Positions 16,529-24,670 of a stretch of DNA of 32,317 nucleotides are shown in pieces (position 1 is the first letter of the stretch; every line of letters starts with the position of its first letter). The notes under the pieces are model-generated. The model did no database searches, had not been told where the DNA came from, and saw only the letters and a program-made list of their open reading frames with translations. The DNA is from Clostridia bacterium (lineage in GTDB: Bacteria; Bacillota; Clostridia; Oscillospirales; Feifaniaceae): assembly GCA_017427525.1 (NCBI GenBank), contig JAFRSP010000031.1, positions 1 to 32,317 of the forward strand, given 5' to 3'. Both the position numbers and the translations under genes were made by a program.

Positions 16529-17992
16529 ATGGAATCGATTTGGGCACAAACCTGTGAAATCAAAGCACGGGATCCGCTGCATGGCAATGCCGAAACCGAG
16601 GTTGCCGTGATCGGTGCGGGGATGGCCGGCCTTCTCATCGCCCATATGCTGCAGGAAGCCGGATTCCGTACTCTCGTTTTGGAAGCGGACCGGACCGCCG
16701 GCGGGCAGACCCGCAACACCACGGCAAAAATCACCTCGCAGCATGGGTTGTTTTATCACAAGCTGACTCAAACGATGGGAATGGCGTCGGCAAAAGCCTA
16801 TGCTGCAGCCAACGAAACGGCTATCGCCGAGTTTCGTCGCCTGATCCAAGAGCGAAACATCGACTGCGAGTTTGAAGAGCGCCGCGCATATCTCTATGGC
16901 AGCGACAGGGAAACGCTTCTGGCCGAAGCAGAGAGCGCTTCGAGCTTGGGCCTTCCTGCAACCTTTGTGGATGCTCCCACGCTCCCTTTTCCCGTTTCCG
17001 GTGCAGTTTGTTTTGACGGGCAGGCCCAGTTCCACCCACTGAAGTTCCTGCGGGCGCTCTCTGCAGATCTGACCATCTATGAAAAAACGCGGGTTTCCCA
17101 TGTGGAAGAAAACCGCATTCTGACCGATCGCGGCATCGTGACAGCCGAAAAAATCCTCTTTGCCTGCCACTATCCCTTTGTCAACTTTCCAGGCATGTAT
17201 TTCGCCCGTATGCATCAGGAGCGCTCCTATGTTTTGGCGCTGGAGTATGCTTCAAATCTGGAAGGGATGTGGATCGGAGCCGACGAGAACTCCTATTCTT
17301 TTCGCAATGCCGGACGCTATCTTTTGCTGGGCGGCGGAGGACACCGCTGCGGCGAAAACAGCATCGGCGGGCGCTATGAAGCGCTGCGGAAACGGGCAAA
17401 AGCCTGGTTCCCCGGCAGCAGAGAGGTCGCCCACTGGTCTGCACAGGACTGCGTAACGGTGGACGATGTGCCCTATATCGGGCGCTATGCCGACAGCCGT
17501 CCAAACTGGTATGTAGCCACCGGATTCCGTAAATGGGGGATGACCTCCTCGATGGTCGCAGCGCTTGTTCTGCGGGATCTGCTCACCGGCAAAAGCAACC
17601 CCGCTGCTGCGGTTTTTGCCCCGGAGCGTTTTGATTTGAAAAGCATCGCCGGCATCGTCAAGGAGGGTGCACAGGCCGCCAAAGGGGTGAGTCGGCGGCT
17701 TTTGAAGGTCCCCAAAACGCTGGCCGCCGAACTGCCTGCCGGTCACGGCGGCGTGGTGCTCTTCAACGGGGAAAAGATCGGCGTCTATAAGGATGAGAAT
17801 GGGAGGCTCTACCCTGTCGACCTCACCTGCCCGCATCTCGGCTGTCAGCTCGAGTGGAATCCTGATGAAAAAAGCTGGGACTGTCCCTGCCACGGCTCTC
17901 GATTTGACCGCTTCGGAACCCTTCTCTCCGGTCCGGCGCAGACCGATCTTCCCGAAACCGTTGCGCAAGGGCAGGACGAATCAAAGCCCTAA
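16529..17992 (+). CDS. FAD-dependent oxidoreductase with C-terminal Rieske [2Fe-2S] domain
   Basis: A 487-residue fusion. Residues about 24-400 form a DAO-type FAD oxidoreductase: the dinucleotide motif is VIGAGMAG (residues 27-34), followed by LEADRTAGGQT and, near the end of the domain, WYVATGFRKWGMTSSM. Residues about 410-475 are a Rieske domain: CPHLGC (Cys434, His436) and CPCHGSRF (Cys452, His455). Cys439 and Cys454 are in place for the structural disulfide. The partner substrate is unknown. Such fusions are common in anaerobic Firmicutes and pass electrons between flavin and the cluster. The ATG at 16529 follows GGAGGA; a long in-frame upstream extension crosses the divergent promoter and is rejected. 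It faces the Isf-like gene. Confidence 0.92.
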   Translation: MESIWAQTCEIKARDPLHGNAETEVAVIGAGMAGLLIAHMLQEAGFRTLVLEADRTAGGQTRNTTAKITSQHGLFYHKLTQTMGMASAKAYAAANETAIAEFRRLIQERNIDCEFEERRAYLYGSDRETLLAEAESASSLGLPATFVDAPTLPFPVSGAVCFDGQAQFHPLKFLRALSADLTIYEKTRVSHVEENRILTDRGIVTAEKILFACHYPFVNFPGMYFARMHQERSYVLALEYASNLEGMWIGADENSYSFRNAGRYLLLGGGGHRCGENSIGGRYEALRKRAKAWFPGSREVAHWSAQDCVTVDDVPYIGRYADSRPNWYVATGFRKWGMTSSMVAALVLRDLLTGKSNPAAAVFAPERFDLKSIAGIVKEGAQAAKGVSRRLLKVPKTLAAELPAGHGGVVLFNGEKIGVYKDENGRLYPVDLTCPHLGCQLEWNPDEKSWDCPCHGSRFDRFGTLLSGPAQTDLPETVAQGQDESKP

Positions 17993-18069
17993 CGCCGACC
18001 GTCTCAAACGATCTTTCTCATAAATTCTGTCTAAAAAAGGCGAAAGAAAAGGCTTATCACTTCTGAAGC

Positions 18070-18088
18070 TTCAAGTCCTCTTATCCGC
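18070..18088 (+). repeat. Inverted 19-base copy of the tRNA-Leu 3' end
   Basis: This stretch, TTCAAGTCCTCTTATCCGC, is the exact reverse complement of 18141-18159, the T-arm/acceptor end of the tRNA-Leu gene. In the minus-strand transcript it lies about 50 bases 3' of the tRNA, beyond the terminator-like hairpin, and is perfectly antisense to the tRNA 3' end. Confidence 0.85.
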
Positions 18089-18099
18089 CTTAAACACAG

Positions 18100-18136
18100 A
18101 AAGGGAAACCCATCACTCTACGATGGGTTTCCCTTT
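18100..18136 (-). terminator. tRNA-Leu terminator
   Basis: A 15-bp perfect stem (AAAGGGAAACCCATC and complement, 7-base loop) that begins immediately after the encoded CCA. The run after it on the minus strand is only TTTCTG, so termination may be incomplete. Confidence 0.75.
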
Positions 18137-18223
18137 TGGTGCGGATAAGAGGACTTGAACCTCCACCGAGTTGCCCCGACTAGAACCTGAATCTAGCGCG
18201 TCTGCCAATTCCGCCATATCCGC
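18137..18223 (-). tRNA. tRNA-Leu(CAG)
   Basis: An 87-base class II tRNA including encoded CCA. Acceptor GCGGATA pairs with TATCCGC, discriminator A. The anticodon stem-loop is CTAGA-TTCAGGT-TCTAG (anticodon CAG). There is a variable arm GTCGGGGCAACTCGG and a T-loop GGTTCAAGTCC. Its own promoter lies 23 bases upstream. Confidence 0.97.
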
Positions 18224-18245
18224 ATATGCCTTTTGTTGTATTTTA

Positions 18246-18273
18246 AGTATAAGCGAAGAAAAGAAAATGTCAA
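18246..18273 (-). promoter_or_regulatory. tRNA-Leu promoter
   Basis: On the minus strand TTGACA (18268-18273), 16 bases, TATACT (18246-18251), about 23 bases before the mature tRNA 5' end. Confidence 0.8.
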
Positions 18274-18384
18274 GGGGTTTTCTTAAAAAATGTTCGCCTC
18301 GCAAAGAAAGGTCTGCCATCAAAGTTCACACCGCAAAGACGTCTTTTCCTCCCGTGTCAAACCCCTGTATCGCATCAAATGCAG

Positions 18385-18876
18385 TCACACGGTTTGAGTT
18401 CCCGCCGGATCCCTTGTAAACAACAGCCTGTATTGAATATAGTCATTGTCTTTTGTGTCAAAATTCTCCGACGAGAGCAGGAAGATGTTTTTATATTTCG
18501 TTTGATAGGTGCGGATGTAGGAAAACGACTGGATTTCCCCATTCGTATCATAGGCATTTTCGGTTTCCTGATGCAGTGGGCGTGAATCCATCTGCAGACG
18601 ATCTGCAAATTCATCGAAATTTGTGACAAATCGTCCGATCTGACAAACGAAATCGCCGAGCCCCCCTTCTTTTTTCTCAAATTCTTCTTGCAGGAGTTCC
18701 ATCGTCCAGGAGAACGCCTCATAGAAATTGTTTTGAATCAACTCATTGAGGAGCGCGCTGATCTCGGAATCCTGCCTGCTCTCTATCTGCTTCCTCACCA
18801 AATCGGCGACTTCCAAAAGAAAATCGATATCTTCGGAGTCTTGCAGATCTCTATCCTTCATAAGCTTTTCCAACAT
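18385..18876 (-). CDS. Hypothetical acidic protein, not recognised
   Basis: A 163-residue soluble protein I do not recognise. The ATG at 18876 has an AGGGGGTG ribosome site 6-8 bases upstream, and a consensus promoter lies at 19010-19038, so it is probably expressed. The N-terminal 70 residues are acidic and mostly helical by composition (MLEKLMKDRD, DFLLEVADLVRK, ISALLNELIQNN). The C-terminal part is richer in Asn, Tyr and Thr and may form strands (YIRTYQTKYKNIFLL). No signal peptide, membrane segment or cysteine pair. Its AT content is higher than its neighbours and it stands alone between two tRNA genes, which is compatible with acquisition. The leader contains an attenuator-like hairpin. 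Confidence 0.7.
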   Translation of the reverse strand: MLEKLMKDRDLQDSEDIDFLLEVADLVRKQIESRQDSEISALLNELIQNNFYEAFSWTMELLQEEFEKKEGGLGDFVCQIGRFVTNFDEFADRLQMDSRPLHQETENAYDTNGEIQSFSYIRTYQTKYKNIFLLSSENFDTKDNDYIQYRLLFTRDPAGTQTV

Positions 18877-18921
18877 ATCGGATCACCCCCTATCGGCCGG
18901 ACGTCTCGGCCCTGTGTCAAC

Positions 18922-18961
18922 AAAAAACTGCGGAGACCTCCGCTGAGCAGATCAGGTCTCT
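18922..18961 (-). promoter_or_regulatory. Attenuator-like leader hairpin upstream of the hypothetical gene
   Basis: On the minus strand GCGGA-GGTC-TCCGC (18930-18943) is followed by AG and T6 (18922-18927), an intrinsic terminator shape about 80 bases after the predicted start. GAGACC (18933-18938) can instead pair with GGTCTC (18955-18960), which would break that stem. The two are mutually exclusive. Confidence 0.4.
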
Positions 18962-19009
18962 GTTTCAAATGCCGCGCCATGCAGCATTGCGATCTGCCCA
19001 TGCCTCTTA

Positions 19010-19038
19010 AATATACTGTGCTCCAAGACTCTTGTCAA
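19010..19038 (-). promoter_or_regulatory. Strong promoter of the hypothetical gene
   Basis: On the minus strand TTGACA (19033-19038), 17 bases, TATATT (19010-19015). It points at the gene at 18385-18876 with a leader of about 125 bases. Confidence 0.75.
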
Positions 19039-19198
19039 TAAAATACAGAGTTCGAAACCCTTGTCCTGACCCCGCATCGGGCGCACCTTTTTGCAGAGGA
19101 GGAACGGCAAAATGGGCGCGAAGCAACCTTTTGATGCTGATGAGAAGGGACTGCAAAACAGATGCTTTGAGCCAGGCAATCGCCGTCTATATAGATAT

Positions 19199-19233
19199 AA
19201 AACCGGCGTGACCATTGCGGTCAAGCCGGTTTT
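19199..19233. other. Hairpin in a gene-free stretch
   Basis: AAAACCGGC-G-TGACC pairs with GGTCA-A-GCCGGTTTT, 5-base loop, one mismatch. It looks like a bidirectional terminator but no gene is seen ending here. Apart from the leader and promoter described separately, 19039-19376 holds no gene I can support. Confidence 0.5.
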
Positions 19234-19376
19234 GTCGCTCTCTTCTGGATTGGGGGCAAAATCCGATGCTCGTTATACTTGCAGGCAAAGAAGAACCCCC
19301 TCAACAAAATCCCGATTTGTTTGGTCCATAATACCATTGCTGACTTGAATGCCAAAGCGATCATGCTCAAATCCGG

Positions 19377-19407
19377 AAGGAGGCGCTTCCTCACGAAGCG
19401 CCTCCTT
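19377..19407 (-). terminator. Hairpin after tRNA-Pro
   Basis: A 13-bp perfect stem (AAGGAGGCGCTTC and complement, 5-base loop) 17 bases after the tRNA 3' end. On the minus strand no U-tract follows, so it may act in 3' processing; on the plus strand a T-rich stretch follows. Confidence 0.55.
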
Positions 19408-19424
19408 CACCTGTCTTTTGTTTT

Positions 19425-19501
19425 TGGTCGGAGTGGCGGGACTTGAACCCGCGGCCTCTTGGTCCCGAACCAAGCGCGCTACCAAACTGCGCTACACCCC
19501 G
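19425..19501 (-). tRNA. tRNA-Pro(CGG)
   Basis: 77 bases including encoded CCA. Acceptor CGGGGTG with CACTCCG, discriminator A. The anticodon stem-loop is CTTGG-TTCGGGA-CCAAG (anticodon CGG). T-arm GCGGGTTCAAGTCCCGC. Confidence 0.96.
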
Positions 19502-19533
19502 TTTTGCAGCAAGATACAACTGCGACAAAATGT

Positions 19534-19562
19534 AGTATACCCGATTTCTCCCAGAGAGTCAA
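19534..19562 (-). promoter_or_regulatory. tRNA-Pro promoter
   Basis: On the minus strand TTGACT (19557-19562), 17 bases, TATACT (19534-19539). Confidence 0.78.
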
Positions 19563-19662
19563 GCCCTGAAACACAAAGAACGTTCATTCCCAAACCCTTT
19601 CCGGAAAACCTTTTGAAACTCATTGAATTTTCGCTCTTTTCTTCCGACCACTATCTTGGAGC

Positions 19663-19698
19663 AAAAGGGGGGGCCGAAACTGTTTCGGTCCCCCTTTT
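19663..19698. terminator. Terminator after the nitroreductase gene
   Basis: AAAAGGGGG(GG)CCGAAAC facing TTTCGGTCCCCCTTTT, a long GC-rich stem with A/T ends on both strands, about 70 bases beyond the nitroreductase stop. It is probably bidirectional. Confidence 0.8.
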
Positions 19699-19765
19699 GT
19701 TTGCGTCTTTTGGCTTTCCGTGCCCGGCAGGATAACGCTGATGCCCTGAGTCTTTCAAATCCCGT

Positions 19766-20278
19766 TCAGAGAACGGTGACAGTTTCGCTCAGCGGCTTGC
19801 GGCTGCCGTGCATTTCACTCGGGACCGCATCGCTTGCCGGATACCCGATCGGCAGGAGACAGAGCGGCTCGACCCCCTCCGGCAGGGAAAACGCCTCTCG
19901 CACCTTTTCGGGGTCAAAATAGCCGACCCAAGTGGTCCCAAGGCCCAATTCTGCCGCCTTCAGCATCATTTGGGTCGCCACGATGGAACAGTCGGCGTCC
20001 ATGGAATCGTGCTTGCTGAAGGGATTCTTCCAGCTCACGGCGGTGTCGCCGCAGACGAGCAGAACCACAGGCGCATTGAAGGCGCAGCGGGTAATGGCAC
20101 GGATCACAGCGATTGCCTTTTCACTTTTCAGCACATAGATCTTTTGCGGCTGATAGTTGCAGGCCGTGGGCGCGCAGCGCCCCGCCTCCAACACGGCATT
20201 CAGCTCCTCCTCTTTGATCGGTTTTTCCGAGAAACTGCGAACAGAGAAACGGGAATTTGCAAGAGCAGAAAAATCCAT
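19766..20278 (-). CDS. Nitroreductase family protein
   Basis: A 170-aa FMN-dependent NAD(P)H oxidoreductase of the nitroreductase family. RFSVRSFSEKPI (residues 9-20) is the typical N-terminal FMN-phosphate site, APTACNYQP (near 36-44) the second contact, and GLGTTWVGYFDP plus LPIGYPA the C-terminal part of the fold. The natural substrate cannot be read from sequence. It lacks a ferredoxin domain. The ATG at 20278 follows AAAGGAAG. It starts 83 bases downstream of the ParC-like gene on the same strand with no clear terminator between, so it may be partly co-transcribed. Confidence 0.9.
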   Translation of the reverse strand: MDFSALANSRFSVRSFSEKPIKEEELNAVLEAGRCAPTACNYQPQKIYVLKSEKAIAVIRAITRCAFNAPVVLLVCGDTAVSWKNPFSKHDSMDADCSIVATQMMLKAAELGLGTTWVGYFDPEKVREAFSLPEGVEPLCLLPIGYPASDAVPSEMHGSRKPLSETVTVL

Positions 20279-20361
20279 ATCGACACTTCCTTTCTAAAGA
20301 ATCCATCTTCAAAGCCGCAGCAGGTAGCGGCGCGAAGTCTCTCTCGCGGCGGAACTGTCTG

Positions 20362-22560
20362 TCAGAGTTTCAGCTGGAAACGGTCCCGATCCTTGTCGCT
20401 GAGATTGGCGCCGGCGGCCGGCAGCGCCTTGGAGCGATACCGAGAGGGATTTTCAAACATCCCTTCGGTATAGGGCTCGACACTCACCAGGCGATGACGC
20501 GGCGAAAGGGTTAAAACCTGAACGCCCTGCGTGTCGCGGGACTGCTTTTCCGGAATCATGGCGGGGTTCACCAGAAGCCGCTTTCCGGAGGAGGAAGTCA
20601 AAACCACGAGTTCCTCCCCGTCGGTGATGGCGACAAGGGGCGATTTGTCTCCATAGGCGCCGGTCAGCTTCTTGCGGTTGGTCTTTGTGGCATAGGCGGA
20701 AAGAGGCACGCGGGCGGCCTTTCCGTTTTCATAGAAGAAGCATAGCCATCCCTCATAGTCGGTTGTCGGGACAATGGCGACCGGGGTTTCCTCTTCCGCC
20801 ATTTCCAGCTTGCCCGGCAAGAATACGCCCATTGCTGACGCCTTGACGTCGTCGAACTCGTGCAGCTTGGCCTTGTAGACCTGCTTGGCGGTTGTGAAAA
20901 CCAGCAGATCGGCGCGGTTGAAGGTGGGGATAGCGCTGACGATTTCATCGCCTTCTTTGAGCCGCTGTTCACTCGCCATGCGGAGCGATTGGGCCGTGAT
21001 CTTTTTGAAATATCCCTCTTTTGTGAGAAAGGCCGTTACGGCGTAATCGGCGACCTGCTCGGGCTCTTCGGCGGGGAGAACGTCTTCATAGAGGATCTCG
21101 GTCCGACGGGGCGAAGCATATCGATCGCGGATCTCGGCAAGTTCCTTCAGGATCACGTCGACCAGCTTCGCTTCGCTGCGCAGGATCTCGGAAAGTCGAT
21201 CGATTTCGCTTTGCAGATTCTCTGCCTCCTCCAACCGTTTGAGCACCAACTCCCGGTTGAGAGTGCGCAGCTTGATCTCTGCAATGTATTCCGCCTGCAC
21301 CTCGTCGATGCCGAACCCAATCATGAGGTTGGGAACGACCTCGCTGTCTTCTTCCGTGTTTTTGATGATGGCGATCGCCTTGTCGATATCGAGCAGGATG
21401 ACCCGCAGCCCCTCCAGCAGGTGCAGTCTCTCCTTCATATGAGCCAGGTCATAGCCGATACGGCGGCGCACGCAGTCGCATCGAAAGGAGGTCCATTCAT
21501 TGAGGATCTCGCGAACCCCCATCACGCGGGGGTTGCTGCCCACCAGAATATTGAAGTTGCAGGAAAAGGTATCTTCCAGCGTGGTCAGACGGAAGAGACG
21601 TGCCATGAGCCGATCGGGGTCGGTTCCACGCTTCACGTCGATCGCGATGCGGAGTCCTGAGAGATCTGTCTCATCTCGAATATCGGTGATTTCTCGAAAC
21701 CGTCCCGATTTTGAGAGCTCGATCACCTTGTCGATGATGGCCTCCACCGTGGTGGTGTAGGGGATCTCATAGATCTCGATGATGTTTTCCTTTTCAAGAA
21801 AGCGATATTTTGCCCGCAGGCGAAAGGAGCCCCGCCCTGTCTCATAGATTTTGTTGAGTGCCTCGGCATCGTAGATCAGCTGTCCACCCTGGGAAAAATC
21901 GGGCGCCAAAAGGGTGGACGCAATATGATGATCGCCGTTTTGAATCACGGCGATGGCGGTGTCGCAAACCTCTTTCAGGTTGAAGGAACAGATGTTCGAA
22001 GCCATTCCCACTGCAATGCCCTGATTGGCATTGACCAGTACATTCGGAAAGGTGGTGGGCAACAGGGTGGGCTCCTTCATGGAATTGTCGTAATTGGGCA
22101 CAAAGTCCACAGGGTCTTTTTCGATGTCGGCAAAAAGCTCACGGCAGATCGGATCCAGCTTCACCTCAGTGTAGCGGGAGGCTGCCCACGCCATGTCGCG
22201 GGAGAAGACCTTTCCGAAATTCCCCTTGGAGTCCACATAGGGCAGCAGCAGAGCGTCGTACCCACGCGAAAGGCGCACCATGGTGTCGTAAATCGCAGCG
22301 TCTCCGTGGGGGTTGAGCTTCATGGTCTGCCCCACCACGTTGGCCGACTTGGTGCGGCTGCCACTGAGCAGCCCCATCTTATACATGGTATAGAGCAGCT
22401 TTCGGTGCGAAGGCTTGAAGCCGTCGATCTCAGGGATGGCCCTTGAGATAATGACACTCATGGCGTAGGGCATATAGTTTTGCTCCAGCGTTTCGGTGAT
22501 GGGCTGATCGATAAACGCGCCCTCCACATATTCTTTTTTCGGTGCTTTCTTTCTTGCCAT
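20362..22560 (-). CDS. Type IIA topoisomerase subunit A, ParC-like
   Basis: DNA-cleaving subunit of a type IIA topoisomerase, 732 aa, shorter than typical GyrA (about 800-870). The active tyrosine is Tyr130 in AASRYTEVKL. PHGDAAIYDT (84-93) is the quinolone-determining segment: the position of E. coli GyrA Ser83 is alanine here (Ala88), while the Asp87 position is conserved (Asp92). No GyrA-box (QxRGGKG) is seen in the C-terminal pinwheel, which favours decatenase (topoisomerase IV) over gyrase. The ATG at 22560 follows AAGGAG; an in-frame start at 22632 lacks one. It lies 106 bases downstream of its ParE-like partner, presumably as one operon. Confidence 0.88.
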   Translation of the reverse strand: MARKKAPKKEYVEGAFIDQPITETLEQNYMPYAMSVIISRAIPEIDGFKPSHRKLLYTMYKMGLLSGSRTKSANVVGQTMKLNPHGDAAIYDTMVRLSRGYDALLLPYVDSKGNFGKVFSRDMAWAASRYTEVKLDPICRELFADIEKDPVDFVPNYDNSMKEPTLLPTTFPNVLVNANQGIAVGMASNICSFNLKEVCDTAIAVIQNGDHHIASTLLAPDFSQGGQLIYDAEALNKIYETGRGSFRLRAKYRFLEKENIIEIYEIPYTTTVEAIIDKVIELSKSGRFREITDIRDETDLSGLRIAIDVKRGTDPDRLMARLFRLTTLEDTFSCNFNILVGSNPRVMGVREILNEWTSFRCDCVRRRIGYDLAHMKERLHLLEGLRVILLDIDKAIAIIKNTEEDSEVVPNLMIGFGIDEVQAEYIAEIKLRTLNRELVLKRLEEAENLQSEIDRLSEILRSEAKLVDVILKELAEIRDRYASPRRTEILYEDVLPAEEPEQVADYAVTAFLTKEGYFKKITAQSLRMASEQRLKEGDEIVSAIPTFNRADLLVFTTAKQVYKAKLHEFDDVKASAMGVFLPGKLEMAEEETPVAIVPTTDYEGWLCFFYENGKAARVPLSAYATKTNRKKLTGAYGDKSPLVAITDGEELVVLTSSSGKRLLVNPAMIPEKQSRDTQGVQVLTLSPRHRLVSVEPYTEGMFENPSRYRSKALPAAGANLSDKDRDRFQLKL

Positions 22561-22666
22561 GGAGTACTCCTTCGCTGTTTCAAGTATCAGATCAGCCCGC
22601 ATAAATGCAGCGCCTCCTGCGGACTGCGTCAAAGCCCTGCGCCCCTATACGGCGCAGCTTGGCCCT

Positions 22667-24652
22667 TTAGGACACATCGGCTGAGTCGAGATACCGGCTC
22701 CCGTTTTGCGCGATAAAGTCTTTTCTGCCCTGCAAATTGTCGCCCAGCAGCAGCTCGAACATCTCGGCCGTGCGCATCGCGTCGTCCGGCGTGACGCGGA
22801 TGAGGCGGCGAGTGGCCGGATTCATGGTGGTCTGCCACATCATGTCGGGCTCGTTTTCGCCAAGCCCTTTGGATCGCTGAATGGTCACCTTGCCGGAAAG
22901 CGAGGCCGTGATCTCATCGCGCTCCCGATCGGTATAGGCAAAGTAGGTCTTTCCCTTGCAGGTGATCTCATAGAGCGGGCTCTCGGCGATATACACCCTG
23001 CCTTCTCGCAGCAGGGTAGGCGTCAGCCGGTAGATCATCGTGAGAATCAAGGTGCGGATCTGAAAGCCGTCCACATCGGCATCGGTGCAGATGATGATTT
23101 TTTTGTAGCGCAGGGCGTTCAAATCGAAAGTGGAGAGCTCGCGGTTGTTTTTGGAGCGGACCTCGACTCCGCAGCCCATGACCCGCAGCAGGTCTACGAT
23201 GATCTCGTTTTTGAAGATCTTGTCGAAATCGCTCTTAAGGCAATTGAGGATCTTTCCGCGCACCGGAATGATGGCCTGGAACTCAGCGTCACGCCCCTGC
23301 TTGCAGGCGCCAAGCGCGGAATCTCCCTCCACGATATACAGCTCGCGCTTCTCCAGGTCTTTGGTTCGGCAGTCAACAAATTTCTGTACGCGGCTCACCA
23401 TATCGGTTCCGCCCGAGAGGGTTTTCTTCAGATTGATGCGGGCTTTTTCCGACTGCTCGCGGGCCCGCTTGTTGACCAGCACCTGATCCAGCACCTTCGC
23501 CAGATCGGCAGGGTTCTCCAAAAAACAGATCTCGAGCTGCTCCTTCAAAAAGGCGGTCATGGCCTCGGTGATGAATTTGTTGTTGATGGCCTTTTTGGTC
23601 TGGTTCTCATACGAGGTGCGTGTGGAGTGGGAATTGCTGATGAACACCAGACAATCTGCCACATCGGAAAAGGTGATTTTGGTCTCGTTCTTATTGTATT
23701 TCCCCGCTGCTTTCAGATGCGCATCGATGACCGAGACAAAGGCCGACCGAACGGCCTTATCGGGGGAACCGCCATGCTCCAGGTAGGAGGAGTTGTGGTA
23801 GTATTCGAGCACCTGCACGCTGACCGAAAAGGCAAAAGCCACCTCGAGCTTGACCTTGTAGAGCGGCTTGTCCTCCCGATCCCGCCCCTGCCTCTCTCCG
23901 CGGGCGAAAAAGGGCGTGGTGAGACCGTTTTCTCCGATCCGCTCGGCAAGATAGTCGGCAATGCCATTTTCATAGCGCCAGCTCTGTTCCTCGAAGCGAC
24001 CCTTCTCGACCTCGTTGCGGAAGAGAAAGGTGAGCCCTGCATTGACGACCGCCTGCCGCTTCAGCATGTCGCGGAAGTATTCTTCAGGAATAGCAATCTC
24101 GGTGAAAACGTCGCGATCCGGACGCCAGCGCGTGATGGTTCCGGTCCTCCGCCCCGAATAGGGCGTGGCCTGCAACTCCCCCACCGGCTCTCCACGCTCG
24201 AACTGCAGCTCATATCGCGTTCCGTCGCGCAGAGAGGTCACATGGAACCACTCGGAGGCATACTGGGTAGCGCAGGCTCCGAGGCCGTTGAGTCCGAGGG
24301 AATACATATAGTTTTCTCCCTCGTCGTTATTGTATTTTCCTCCGGCATAGAGCTCGCAGTAGACCAGTTCCCAGTTGTATCGGCCTTCCTTCTCATTGTA
24401 GTCCATGGGCACGCCGCGGCCGAAATCCTCCACCTCAAGCGATCCATCGGCATAACGGGTGACAAGGATCTGGTCTCCGAACCCCTCGCGGGCCTCGTCG
24501 ATGGAATTCGACAGAATCTCAAAAAAGGAATGCTGACAACCTTCGAGTCCATCCGACCCGAAGATCACGGCGGGGCGCAGGCGGACCCTGTCTGCCCCTT
24601 TGAGGGTGACAATACTGTCGTTTCCATAAGTTTGGGCGGTTTTTCTGGCCAT
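22667..24652 (-). CDS. Type IIA topoisomerase subunit B, ParE-like (divergent)
   Basis: ATPase subunit paired with the ParC-like gene, 661 aa. The GHKL domain has FFEILSNSIDEA (Glu45, Asn49), DFGRGVPMD and SLGLNGLGA; the last differs from the usual GGLHGVGAS lid. The Toprim domain has EGDSALGACKQGRD and TDADVDGFQIRTL, and the C-terminal part has QRSKGLGE in place of QRYKGLGE. The unusual lid and Toprim spellings mark it as a divergent branch seen in Clostridia and not canonical GyrB. The ATG at 24652 follows GAGGAGG. A promoter with a perfect TATAAT box lies at 24695-24723. Confidence 0.88.
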   Translation of the reverse strand: MARKTAQTYGNDSIVTLKGADRVRLRPAVIFGSDGLEGCQHSFFEILSNSIDEAREGFGDQILVTRYADGSLEVEDFGRGVPMDYNEKEGRYNWELVYCELYAGGKYNNDEGENYMYSLGLNGLGACATQYASEWFHVTSLRDGTRYELQFERGEPVGELQATPYSGRRTGTITRWRPDRDVFTEIAIPEEYFRDMLKRQAVVNAGLTFLFRNEVEKGRFEEQSWRYENGIADYLAERIGENGLTTPFFARGERQGRDREDKPLYKVKLEVAFAFSVSVQVLEYYHNSSYLEHGGSPDKAVRSAFVSVIDAHLKAAGKYNKNETKITFSDVADCLVFISNSHSTRTSYENQTKKAINNKFITEAMTAFLKEQLEICFLENPADLAKVLDQVLVNKRAREQSEKARINLKKTLSGGTDMVSRVQKFVDCRTKDLEKRELYIVEGDSALGACKQGRDAEFQAIIPVRGKILNCLKSDFDKIFKNEIIVDLLRVMGCGVEVRSKNNRELSTFDLNALRYKKIIICTDADVDGFQIRTLILTMIYRLTPTLLREGRVYIAESPLYEITCKGKTYFAYTDRERDEITASLSGKVTIQRSKGLGENEPDMMWQTTMNPATRRLIRVTPDDAMRTAEMFELLLGDNLQGRKDFIAQNGSRYLDSADVS

Positions 24653-24670
24653 TCCAACCTCCTCAAGCTG

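Noticed and set aside
18070-18088. Attachment-site remnant of an integrated element at tRNA-Leu
   Set aside because: An att repeat would be a direct copy of the tRNA 3' end; this copy is inverted and no integrase or element lies nearby.
19091-19348. Plus-strand reading frame of 85 codons between the orphan gene and tRNA-Pro
   Set aside because: It crosses a terminator-like hairpin, has no ribosome site and no recognisable protein features.
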